Shown here: one piece after another, positions 6,161 through 11,246 of the stretch | How the letters are laid out: each line of letters starts with the position of its first letter | Numbering within the stretch: the stretch's first letter is position 1 | From: Candidatus Hydrogenedentota bacterium | GTDB lineage: Bacteria; Hydrogenedentota; Hydrogenedentia; Hydrogenedentales; SLHB01 | Assembly: GCA_003557825.1 (NCBI GenBank) | Contig: PWNM01000367.1 | Coordinates: 1-11,246, forward strand | Reading direction: 5' to 3' | DNA: 11,246 nt | Program-made: the position numbers and the translations under genes | The notes under the pieces: generated by a model | Database searches by the model: none | Told to the model about the DNA's origin: nothing | The model's input: the letters and a program-made list of their open reading frames with translations, nothing else

Positions 6161-6932
6161 ATGTGTCGTCGCTCTTTGTGCGGGACTTCTTCTGATAGCA
6201 GCGGCGGTTCCCGAGGTTCCTCTGTTGCCAGAAGCCCCGGAAGGGATCAATGATCTCGAGCTAACCCTGCCCCCGGAGACCGAATTTTATCACGAACCAG
6301 TCGTGGAACCCTCCGAAGAGCAACCCAGGCCTGAAGAGCGCCGTAGCTCCATTGATTTTGAACGGGTCGGAGCCGAGATGCGGGGCATGGCGGAGCGAGA
6401 CGAGACGGACGAAGGCAGGGGCTTCTTGGGCAGACGGCGCGGTTCAGGCCCGAACTACCTTCAGGTTCTTGCCTCACTGCTTTTGGTGCTCGGATTGATT
6501 CTATTGTTGAGCTACGCCATGCGGCGCTTTGGGAAAGGAACGCCCCTCATGGGCGGCGCAGGACTGGGCAAGGTACTCGGCCGTATCTACCTCACGCCCC
6601 GGTCGAGTCTCCATTTCGTCCGCGTCGGCGAGCGCGTACTGGTCATCGGCGTATCCCCCGCCCAGGTCTCTCTGGTGTCTCAGTTCGACGCCGAGACCTT
6701 CGAAGCCCCGGTTTTGCAGGAGCCGGCCTCTGAGTCTTCTCCAAACGATGCCCCCGAAAACAGCCGGAAGAACATCGCCAGTTTCTTGGACCATCTACAG
6801 AATCGGACCGCTCCGCCCGAATCGGACTCCTCCAGTGTGGTGTCCGACGATGAGATCGCCTCGCTGCGCAACGAAATCCAGCGGTTGCAGGCCTACCTAA
6901 AAGAGGGGCGGCGCGGTGATTCCGATGCATAA
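6135..6932 (+). CDS. fliO: Flagellar export-gate assembly protein FliO (FliZ-like, long form)
   Basis: FliO is a membrane chaperone that helps the FliP ring assemble in the export gate. The family segment is the membrane helix at 108-128 (LASLLLVLGLILLLSYAMRR) followed by KVLGRIYLTPRSSLHFVRVG and ERVLVIGVSPAQVSLV (147-181). Before it lies an N-terminal hydrophobic segment (9-25, probably a signal peptide or first helix) and an acidic, Pro-rich linker (26-105). This layout recalls the Gram-positive FliZ form rather than the short E. coli FliO. The last 80 residues are polar and end in a heptad-like DDEIASLRNEIQRLQAYL (238-255) that could form a coiled coil. I chose ATG 6135, which places the hydrophobic segment at the N-terminus. 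The frame stays open upstream to ATG 6054 inside fliN, but that would add a polar, Cys-containing stretch read from fliN sequence. The 265-residue product overlaps fliN by 26 bp and fliP by 17 bp. Confidence 0.88.
   Translation: MTTIWTTAKCVVALCAGLLLIAAAVPEVPLLPEAPEGINDLELTLPPETEFYHEPVVEPSEEQPRPEERRSSIDFERVGAEMRGMAERDETDEGRGFLGRRRGSGPNYLQVLASLLLVLGLILLLSYAMRRFGKGTPLMGGAGLGKVLGRIYLTPRSSLHFVRVGERVLVIGVSPAQVSLVSQFDAETFEAPVLQEPASESSPNDAPENSRKNIASFLDHLQNRTAPPESDSSSVVSDDEIASLRNEIQRLQAYLKEGRRGDSDA
6903..6918 (+). promoter_or_regulatory. Ribosome binding site that decides the fliP GTG start
   Basis: GAGGGG (6903-6908) is 7 nt before GTG 6916 but 16 nt before the alternative in-frame ATG 6925. The spacing favours GTG as the fliP start. 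The site lies inside the fliO coding region, consistent with coupled translation. Confidence 0.6.
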
Positions 6933-7698
6933 ACGCGCCATCGTAATCGTCCTTGCCGCGGCGTTCATGCTGCCGGCCGGCGGAGCTGTCGCCCAGGACG
7001 AAGCCACCCCCGCGACCTTTATCGAACAACTGCTGACCGGAGCCGAAACGGCCACCACGCCCGGCCAGATCTCGACCACGCTCCTGCTCTTTTTCCTGCT
7101 TACCATCTTATCCTTGGCCCCGGCCATTCTGGTCATGACCACCTCGTTTACCCGGATTATTGTCGTCCTCGGCTTTCTGCGCCAGGCCATGGCCACCCAA
7201 CAATCGCCGCCCAACCAAGTGCTCATCGGGCTGGCTCTGTTTCTGACTTTTTTTGTCATGTCGCCCACCTATGTGCAGGTGTACGACAACGCCGTTGCGC
7301 CTTATATCGCCCAGGAAATCGATGCCAATGAAGCCCTCGAGGCCGGCCTCGATCCCTTGCGCATGTTTATGTTCCGCCAGGTCCGCGAACGGGATCTTGC
7401 CCTTTTCCTCAACATCACCGGCCAGGCCCAACCCCAAACCGAAGCCGATGTCTCCACGGTCGTCCTAATCCCCGCGTTCATCATCAGCGAACTGCGCATC
7501 GCGTTCCAGATCGGTTTCGTCATCTACATCCCCTTTCTCATAATCGACATGGTCGTCGCCAGCACCCTCATGGCCATGGGCATGATGATGCTCCCGCCCG
7601 TGTTTGTATCTTTACCGTTCAAGATCATCATGTTCGTGCTGGCCGACGGGTGGTACCTGCTCGTCGAGGAACTTGTAACCAGTTTCCGATATACGTAG
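6916..7698 (+). CDS. fliP: Flagellar type III export-gate protein FliP
   Basis: Five FliP subunits form the core of the FliP/FliQ/FliR export gate in the inner membrane. A cleavable signal peptide is visible (basic MHKR, hydrophobic core 8-19, likely AVA-Q cut after residue 26). The mature protein has the two diagnostic blocks. The first is SFTRIIVVLGFLRQAMATQQ with PPNQVLIGLALFLTFFVMSP (about 76-116). The second is LIPAFIISELRIAFQIGFVI with FLIIDMVVASTLMAMGMMML (about 185-225), closed by a PFKIIMFVLADGW helix. The 260-residue length is normal. The GTG start is supported by GAGGGG at good spacing, and the gene overlaps fliO by 17 bp. Third codon positions are strongly GC-rich. fliQ and fliR normally follow; here a 55-bp gap and an unrelated gene follow instead. 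No terminator is visible after the stop. Confidence 0.96.
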   Translation: MIPMHKRAIVIVLAAAFMLPAGGAVAQDEATPATFIEQLLTGAETATTPGQISTTLLLFFLLTILSLAPAILVMTTSFTRIIVVLGFLRQAMATQQSPPNQVLIGLALFLTFFVMSPTYVQVYDNAVAPYIAQEIDANEALEAGLDPLRMFMFRQVRERDLALFLNITGQAQPQTEADVSTVVLIPAFIISELRIAFQIGFVIYIPFLIIDMVVASTLMAMGMMMLPPVFVSLPFKIIMFVLADGWYLLVEELVTSFRYT

Positions 7699-7753
7699 TG
7701 TAGAAGGCAGGATGTTTCGTAACCGCGGCTCAACATAGGCCTCGTGAAAAACT

Positions 7754-8188
7754 ATGGATAAAGTGCCCATTATCATCATCGTCGCCGTACTGGTGCTCAT
7801 CCACGTGGTGCTCTATCTATCCCTGCGCCCCGTTGATATCGAGCGTATCCAGACCCGACTCGAACGGGACGGTCTGGATATCTCCAGTTTTGAGGCCATC
7901 GAACGGCCCAGCCACAACGCCGCCGAAGAATGGATCATGTGGGTTCAGGACGACGCCTTCGTCCAAGTCTTTCGCTTCGACGACCAAGACCGCTTCGAAG
8001 CCTGCTTCAACCTCTACCGCGATTCCCGTCAAGCCCGCCAGGCCCTCAACCGCCACGCCGGCCGCGGCATCCGCGGCGATACCGCCGGCCCCACCGTCGT
8101 CGCCCAAAACGGCTGGTTCATCCTCACCGTTACCTCCCACAACGAAGACCTCCGCAACCGGATCATCCAGCTCTTCCGAAGCCTATAG
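7754..8188 (+). CDS. Hypothetical single-pass membrane protein downstream of fliP
   Basis: I do not recognise this 144-residue protein. It opens with a short MDKV followed by one strongly hydrophobic helix (about 5-24, IIIIVAVLVLIHVVLYLSL), which most likely anchors it in the inner membrane. The remaining 120 residues are soluble and rich in Asp, Arg and Phe, with mixed helix and strand: WIMWVQDDAFVQVFRFDD looks like strands, RFEACFNLYRDSRQARQAL is a helix, and VVAQNGWFILTVTSH ends in a strand before a C-terminal helix. It has one Cys (residue 84) and no visible catalytic motif. Coding status is well supported: from about 7950 onward most codons end in C, as expected for a real gene here. It follows fliP by 55 bp with only a poor ribosome binding site, so co-transcription with the flagellar genes is plausible. 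A role in flagella or export is possible but unproven. Confidence 0.75.
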   Translation: MDKVPIIIIVAVLVLIHVVLYLSLRPVDIERIQTRLERDGLDISSFEAIERPSHNAAEEWIMWVQDDAFVQVFRFDDQDRFEACFNLYRDSRQARQALNRHAGRGIRGDTAGPTVVAQNGWFILTVTSHNEDLRNRIIQLFRSL

Positions 8189-8240
8189 GGCGTCCAGTCT
8201 CAGATTTGGTTCAGGCCGATTTTCTGGTGGCGTGTCCAAG

Positions 8241-8269
8241 TTGATATCCAGCGTGGGATCTGCGATAAC
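8241..8269 (+). promoter_or_regulatory. Candidate promoter for the Gfo/Idh/MocA gene
   Basis: TTGATA (8241-8246) and GATAAC (8264-8269) are separated by 17 bp, with TG at 8261-8262 giving an extended -10 element. It lies in the 136-bp gap after the hypothetical gene, 55 bp before the oxidoreductase start. The -10 box matches only four of six consensus bases, so the call is moderate. No terminator is visible in the rest of the gap. Confidence 0.42.
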
Positions 8270-8324
8270 GTGTATGGAATGCAGCATCAGAACATCGAGC
8301 CAGAGATGGCCAGGGGAGTGAACC

Positions 8325-9518
8325 ATGAGTATCCGCCGCCGTGATTTCCTAAAGACAGCCGCATTTTCGACGATGGCCGCCGGGCTATCCCGTCATGCTG
8401 TGGCGCAAAATCCCGATATTGCTGGATTCGACGACACCGAATCGACAGTCCAGGCCGATACGGTATGGGAGCCCGTCTCCGATCGGAAAATTCGGGTGGG
8501 TATTGTCGGCTATGGCGTGTGCAAGTTTGGGGCAGCTTTTGGCTTCCAAGATCACCCTAACGTTGACATCATCGCTGTGAGCGATCTGATTCCCGAACGT
8601 TGCGAGGGCCTTGCCCGGGCCTGCCGATGCGAGAAGACCTATCCAAGCCTGGAAGAACTCGTCAAGGACGACGATATCGAGGCCGTATTCGTCGCTACCG
8701 ATGCTCCAAGCCATGCCCAGCACTGTATCGACGTGATGAACCATGGCAAACACGTAGCCACAGCAGTTCCCGCCGTTTTTGGCTCCCTTGATGATGCCGA
8801 ACGGGTGTTTGAGAAGGTCAAAAGTACCGGCCTGACCTACATGATGTTCGAAACCTCCTATTACCACAACGAGTGCTATGCTATGCGCGCACTTTATGAG
8901 GCGGGAGCCTTTGGCAAGATGGTTTACTCAGAAGGTGAATACTACCATTATGCTTCCGAGCCCATCGATTCCTTCAAGGGATGGCGGATCGGAACACCCC
9001 CTCAATGGTATCCAACCCACTCCAATGCTTATTATAACGGCGTGACCGACGGGCAGTTTACGGAAGTGTCTTGTATGGGTATTCCGAGCGTTATTTCCCA
9101 TCTTCAGCCGGAGAACAACCCGTACCAGAATCCCTTTGGCACGGAGATTGCCCTATTCCGAACAAGCGAGGGGGGGATGGCTCGCATGGCCGTAAGCTGG
9201 GATACTCCGGGACACGAAGGTGAAATGGGCCGGGTCCGGGGTCAGAAAGGCGCCATGACAGGCATGCACTTTGCCTCTCCCTACCCTGCCCCCGAGGTGC
9301 GCCTCGATAAACCGCCGCTCCCGCCCGGGGTCGACCCTGGGGGGCACGGCGGATCCCACGGTCATCTTATGAACGAGTTTGTGATGGCCCTCCTCCAGGA
9401 ACGTACGCCGCAAATGGATATCGCCCAATCCCTCAACATGACCGTCGCTGGAGTAGTCGCCCACGAGTCTGCGTTAAAGGACGGCGAACTACTTAAGATA
9501 CGGCAGTATACCCTGTAG
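8325..9518 (+). CDS. Tat-exported Gfo/Idh/MocA-family protein with altered active-site motif
   Basis: This is a 397-residue NAD(P)-binding protein of the Gfo/Idh/MocA family. The N-terminus is a Tat signal (RRRDFLK at 4-10, hydrophobic 11-21, AVA-Q cleavage after 27), so it is exported folded with its cofactor. The Rossmann fold starts at 56 (KIRVGIVGYGV) and includes IIAVSDLIPERC and EAVFVATDAPSHA. The usual catalytic EKP motif is replaced by Ala147-Val148-Pro149 (HVATAVPAV), so the normal active-site lysine is missing. The YPTH segment (229-232) and the AVPA motif recall GH109 glycosidases, which have EVP and use NAD for hydrolysis instead of net oxidation. The C-terminal sheet domain is complete (about 175-397), with a Gly/His-rich loop (PGGHGGSHGH) near 340. 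The substrate, perhaps a sugar or polyol, cannot be stated. AGGGGAG (8312-8318) supports ATG 8325. Confidence 0.87.
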   Translation: MSIRRRDFLKTAAFSTMAAGLSRHAVAQNPDIAGFDDTESTVQADTVWEPVSDRKIRVGIVGYGVCKFGAAFGFQDHPNVDIIAVSDLIPERCEGLARACRCEKTYPSLEELVKDDDIEAVFVATDAPSHAQHCIDVMNHGKHVATAVPAVFGSLDDAERVFEKVKSTGLTYMMFETSYYHNECYAMRALYEAGAFGKMVYSEGEYYHYASEPIDSFKGWRIGTPPQWYPTHSNAYYNGVTDGQFTEVSCMGIPSVISHLQPENNPYQNPFGTEIALFRTSEGGMARMAVSWDTPGHEGEMGRVRGQKGAMTGMHFASPYPAPEVRLDKPPLPPGVDPGGHGGSHGHLMNEFVMALLQERTPQMDIAQSLNMTVAGVVAHESALKDGELLKIRQYTL

Positions 9519-9524
9519 AACGAG

Positions 9525-9539
9525 ACACTAGGCTAGTGT
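9525..9539. repeat. Perfect dyad ACACTAG-G-CTAGTGT after the oxidoreductase gene
   Basis: Two 7-base arms flank a single G, starting 7 bp after the stop codon at 9516-9518. As RNA it could form at most a 5-bp stem with a 5-nt loop, and the following TATTAGATTT is only mildly U-rich, so terminator function would be weak. Its tight symmetry would also suit a protein binding site ahead of the tandem membrane genes. Confidence 0.35.
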
Positions 9540-9612
9540 ATTAGATTTGGCCGTGATGCTTGCTGCGCGGATGGACCAAAGTCAATTTATTCGCGCAAGA
9601 CGACGATGCAAC

Positions 9613-9627
9613 AGGGGGACGATTATG
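9613..9627 (+). promoter_or_regulatory. Ribosome binding site that fixes the start of the first paralogue
   Basis: AGGGGG (9613-9618) lies 6 nt before ATG 9625. Starting here makes the protein begin MRTVSKHDIAEIALVM, which aligns with the MKPITKRDIAEIALVM start of the adjacent paralogue. The frame is open upstream to TTG 9547, but that extension has no counterpart in the paralogue. Confidence 0.6.
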
Positions 9628-10197
9628 AGAACGGTATCAAAGCATGATATCGCCGAGATCGCCTTGGTCATGGTGGTCCTTGGGTTTATGTTTCATGTGT
9701 TCTCCGAGCTGGCATTGATGATAAGCTTTTCACATCCATTTAAGATGGGGCTTTGGGAGAGTGTCAAAGTTTTTGTTCCTATGGGCGGGGTAGTCCTGTC
9801 GCTCGCCCTCGTAGGTCTGGCGGGCATATTATGGAAGCGAAAGAGGATCCTGGCGTGGCTATTTCCCGATTCTGACGCTGCCGTGGGCGGTGTTTCGGTT
9901 CCCCAAAGGCTCGCGGATTTTGGATTCTGGGTCCGACTATTCGGTATCTGGATTGTCTTGTCCCAAAGCGTAGACCTAATCAGATATCTTTTCCCGCGCC
10001 CTCCCATGGTCGATGGAATTAGTGTCATACAATCTGGAAACATTCCCTCATCAACTGCCAATATCGTCTTGGGGGTTGTGCTCATCTGGCAGGCGTCCGC
10101 CATTGCCCGATTCCTGGGTAGCGTTGGACACCGCACTGGAGCGCAATCTTTGGAAAATCTTTACTCGGATCCGGATGGTACGGGGGGAGACAGATGA
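9625..10197 (+). CDS. Hypothetical four-helix membrane protein, first of a tandem pair
   Basis: I do not recognise this 190-residue protein. Four hydrophobic segments are visible at about 10-34, 48-70, 98-122 and 143-164, with a basic KRKR after the second. The tail (165-190) is polar and ends in Gly/Asp. It is clearly homologous to the next gene: by hand count 59 of the first 120 residues are identical, including DIAEIALVM, WLFP.SD..GGVSVP and RLFGIWI. No catalytic motif or known family signature is apparent. The last four bases, ATGA, overlap the next start, so the two are translationally coupled and may form a complex. Codons end in A, T or G more often than in fliP and the hypothetical gene at 7754. 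Start choice rests on AGGGGG and on alignment with the paralogue. Confidence 0.75.
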   Translation: MRTVSKHDIAEIALVMVVLGFMFHVFSELALMISFSHPFKMGLWESVKVFVPMGGVVLSLALVGLAGILWKRKRILAWLFPDSDAAVGGVSVPQRLADFGFWVRLFGIWIVLSQSVDLIRYLFPRPPMVDGISVIQSGNIPSSTANIVLGVVLIWQASAIARFLGSVGHRTGAQSLENLYSDPDGTGGDR

Positions 10198-10763
10198 AGC
10201 CCATAACAAAGCGCGACATAGCCGAGATTGCCTTGGTCATGTTGATAGTCGGTTTTATGCTCAGAGCTTTTGGCGGCCTGGTCCTGATGCTCAGTTGGAT
10301 GGCCCCATGGCGGCAGGGCTTTTTCGAAAGCGCTGCTCTGGCGTTCTTTTTGGATGCGCTGTCCTTTGGGATTGTCCTTGTTTGTATGATTGGCCTACTG
10401 TGGAAACGATATGCCATTCTGGGGTGGCTATTTCCCGAATCGGACTCTGAGGAAGGCGGTGTTTCCGTGCCCGAGGTGCTTGCGGCTTATGTGTTTTGGA
10501 TCCGTTTGTTCGGGATATGGATTATTCTGTCTTTGGGGATGCAGCTGGTTCGTTATCTGATTCCGGCTCCCTTTTCGGTATTTGAATACACCAAGCTGCA
10601 GATGATTTTGAGGGGCATTCCATCGGCGATCGCCACTGTTGTACTGGGCCTTGTGGTCATCTGGCAAGCTCCCACCATTGCCCGTTTCGTCGAATGGCTT
10701 GGCCATCGCGGAGAGGGGCAATCAGAGGGCGGCACATCATCCGGTGCAGATGGCGCCGCGTAG
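10194..10763 (+). CDS. Hypothetical four-helix membrane protein, second of a tandem pair
   Basis: This 189-residue protein is the paralogue of the preceding one and shares its layout: a basic start (MKPITKRD), helices at about 10-35, 48-70, 98-122 and 143-166, the conserved LLWKR, WLFPESD, GGVSVPEVLA and FWIRLFGIWIILS blocks, and a WQAPTIARF motif in the last helix. The tail (170-189) is Gly/Ser-rich and looks disordered. The largest differences are at residues 41-60 and in the loop before the last helix (125-142), which may be where the two copies specialised. It starts on the ATGA overlap with its neighbour, with a G-rich ribosome binding site (GGGGGAG near 10182-10188). It ends 30 bp from the converging murG. 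The function is unknown. Confidence 0.77.
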   Translation: MKPITKRDIAEIALVMLIVGFMLRAFGGLVLMLSWMAPWRQGFFESAALAFFLDALSFGIVLVCMIGLLWKRYAILGWLFPESDSEEGGVSVPEVLAAYVFWIRLFGIWIILSLGMQLVRYLIPAPFSVFEYTKLQMILRGIPSAIATVVLGLVVIWQAPTIARFVEWLGHRGEGQSEGGTSSGADGAA

Positions 10764-10793
10764 TGCGTAACTATAGTAGCGCCGCCGAATACC

Positions 10794-11246
10794 TTATAGG
10801 TGAACCGTTTCCTCCGCCTGTTGGGCTGCCTCAAACACCAACGCCAATATCCCCTCGACGATACGCTCGGCGGCGGCAGGAACGGCGAGGGACGCGGCGG
10901 CGTGTCCCATGGTTTCCAAGTGTTTGGGATCGCCCAGTAGTTCGCGGAGCAATAGGACCAACCGTTCGCCGGTGCAGTCATGATCGAGCAGAACCACTGC
11001 CGCGTGCCGTTCTTCGAAGGCCCGGGCGTTTTCCTCCTGGTGGTTGTCGGTGGCGTGGGGATAGGGAACGAGAATGCTCGGCCGTCCCATGGCGGCGATC
11101 TCGGCGGTGCTCGACGCGCCTGCCCGACTCACGACCAGGTCGGCGGCAGCGAAGGCCTGGGGCATATCGTCAATGAAGGCGAACACCTCGACCCGTGCTG
11201 CGCTTTGGCCGGCGGCGGACCGGGCCTCGGCGGCATCGGCCTGCCC
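10794..11246 (-). CDS. murG: MurG, UDP-N-acetylglucosamine transferase of peptidoglycan synthesis, C-terminal part
   Basis: MurG adds GlcNAc from UDP-GlcNAc to lipid I on the cytoplasmic face of the membrane, giving lipid II (EC 2.4.1.227). Only the C-terminal half-domain is present; the frame is open to the window edge at 11246, so the 5' part lies outside. The nucleotide-sugar-binding region is plain: FAFIDDMPQAFAAADLVVS, RAGASSTAEIAAMGRPSILV, then PYPHATDNHQEENARAFEER. The conserved RAGA/E turn and the HQ..NA motif are intact. A final helical stretch (DPKHLETMGHAAASLAVPAA, then ERIVEGIL) matches the normal MurG end. It stops at TAA (10794-10796 on the plus strand), convergent with and 30 bp from the tandem membrane genes. 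GTG at 11184-11186 is an internal codon, not a start. Neighbouring cell-wall genes may lie beyond the edge. Confidence 0.93.
   Translation of the reverse strand, partial: GQADAAEARSAAGQSAARVEVFAFIDDMPQAFAAADLVVSRAGASSTAEIAAMGRPSILVPYPHATDNHQEENARAFEERHAAVVLLDHDCTGERLVLLLRELLGDPKHLETMGHAAASLAVPAAAERIVEGILALVFEAAQQAEETVHL

Noticed and set aside
8228..8246. Possible sigma-54 promoter (TGGC ... TTGAT)
   Set aside because: The spacing between the TGG and TTG elements is two bases too long and the -12 GC is missing; a sigma-70-type promoter at the same place fits better.
7833..8321. 162-codon open frame on the plus strand overlapping the hypothetical gene
   Set aside because: The translation is a Pro/Ser/Thr-rich string typical of reading a C-biased gene out of frame; the 7754-8188 frame has the proper third-position bias.
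9547..9624. TTG start giving the first membrane paralogue 26 extra residues
   Set aside because: The extension is Arg-rich with no counterpart in the adjacent paralogue, and AGGGGG is correctly spaced for ATG 9625.
10752..10783. GGCGC ... GCGCC pairing as a terminator between the tandem genes and murG
   Set aside because: The stem is only 5 bp around a 22-nt loop, with no U-run on either strand.
10694..11176. 160-codon plus-strand open frame opposite murG
   Set aside because: It is Arg/Pro-rich and lies antisense to unmistakable MurG motifs; it is a shadow of murG.

Overview
The window is an eleven-gene flagellar cluster (1-7698) followed by accessory genes, all on the plus strand, and it closes with the 3' part of murG on the minus strand. 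The order fliK - flgD - TIGR02530-type gene - flgE - motA - motB - fliL - fliN - fliO - fliP resembles the fla/che-type operon of spirochetes, Firmicutes and Planctomycetes-like phyla rather than the enterobacterial order. A Tat-exported Gfo/Idh/MocA oxidoreductase next to it is a gene type expanded in Planctomycetota, Verrucomicrobiota, Hydrogenedentota and related uncultured phyla. I therefore infer a motile, GC-moderate bacterium from that general part of the tree. This placement is an inference; no rRNA or tRNA is present to test it.

Layout. Positions 1-3365 encode hook assembly: the hook-length regulator FliK (5' end missing), the hook cap FlgD, a small conserved flagellar-operon protein, and the hook protein FlgE. 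The 211-bp gap at 3366-3576 is the richest non-coding stretch. It holds a 12-bp hairpin directly after flgE, a dyad, and a good extended -10 promoter (TTGTCG, 17 bp, TACAAT) that should start a second transcription unit at motA. Positions 3577-7698 encode the stator (MotA, MotB), FliL, the switch protein FliN and the export-gate proteins FliO and FliP. Several genes overlap or are closely packed, as expected of one operon. FliM, an FlbD/SwrD-type protein, FliQ and FliR, usual neighbours in this gene order, are not in the window.

After fliP comes an unrecognised membrane-anchored 144-residue protein (7754-8188), then the secreted oxidoreductase (8325-9518) with its own candidate promoter and a strong ribosome binding site. 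Its active-site EKP motif is changed to AVP. Next is a translationally coupled tandem pair of paralogous four-helix membrane proteins (9625-10197 and 10194-10763) that I do not recognise. murG converges on this pair from the right edge.

How it works together: FliK and FlgD control polymerisation and length of the FlgE hook, FliO and FliP build the export gate, FliN forms part of the C-ring, and MotA/MotB with FliL make the torque-generating stator. The stator sequences look more like the sodium-type PomA/PomB than E. coli MotA/MotB. The most unusual points are the missing fliM and fliQ, the regulatory structure before motA, the unknown gene after fliP, the altered oxidoreductase, and the duplicated membrane-protein pair. 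No mobile element, CRISPR array or RNA gene was seen, and no gene-free stretch exceeds 300 bases.
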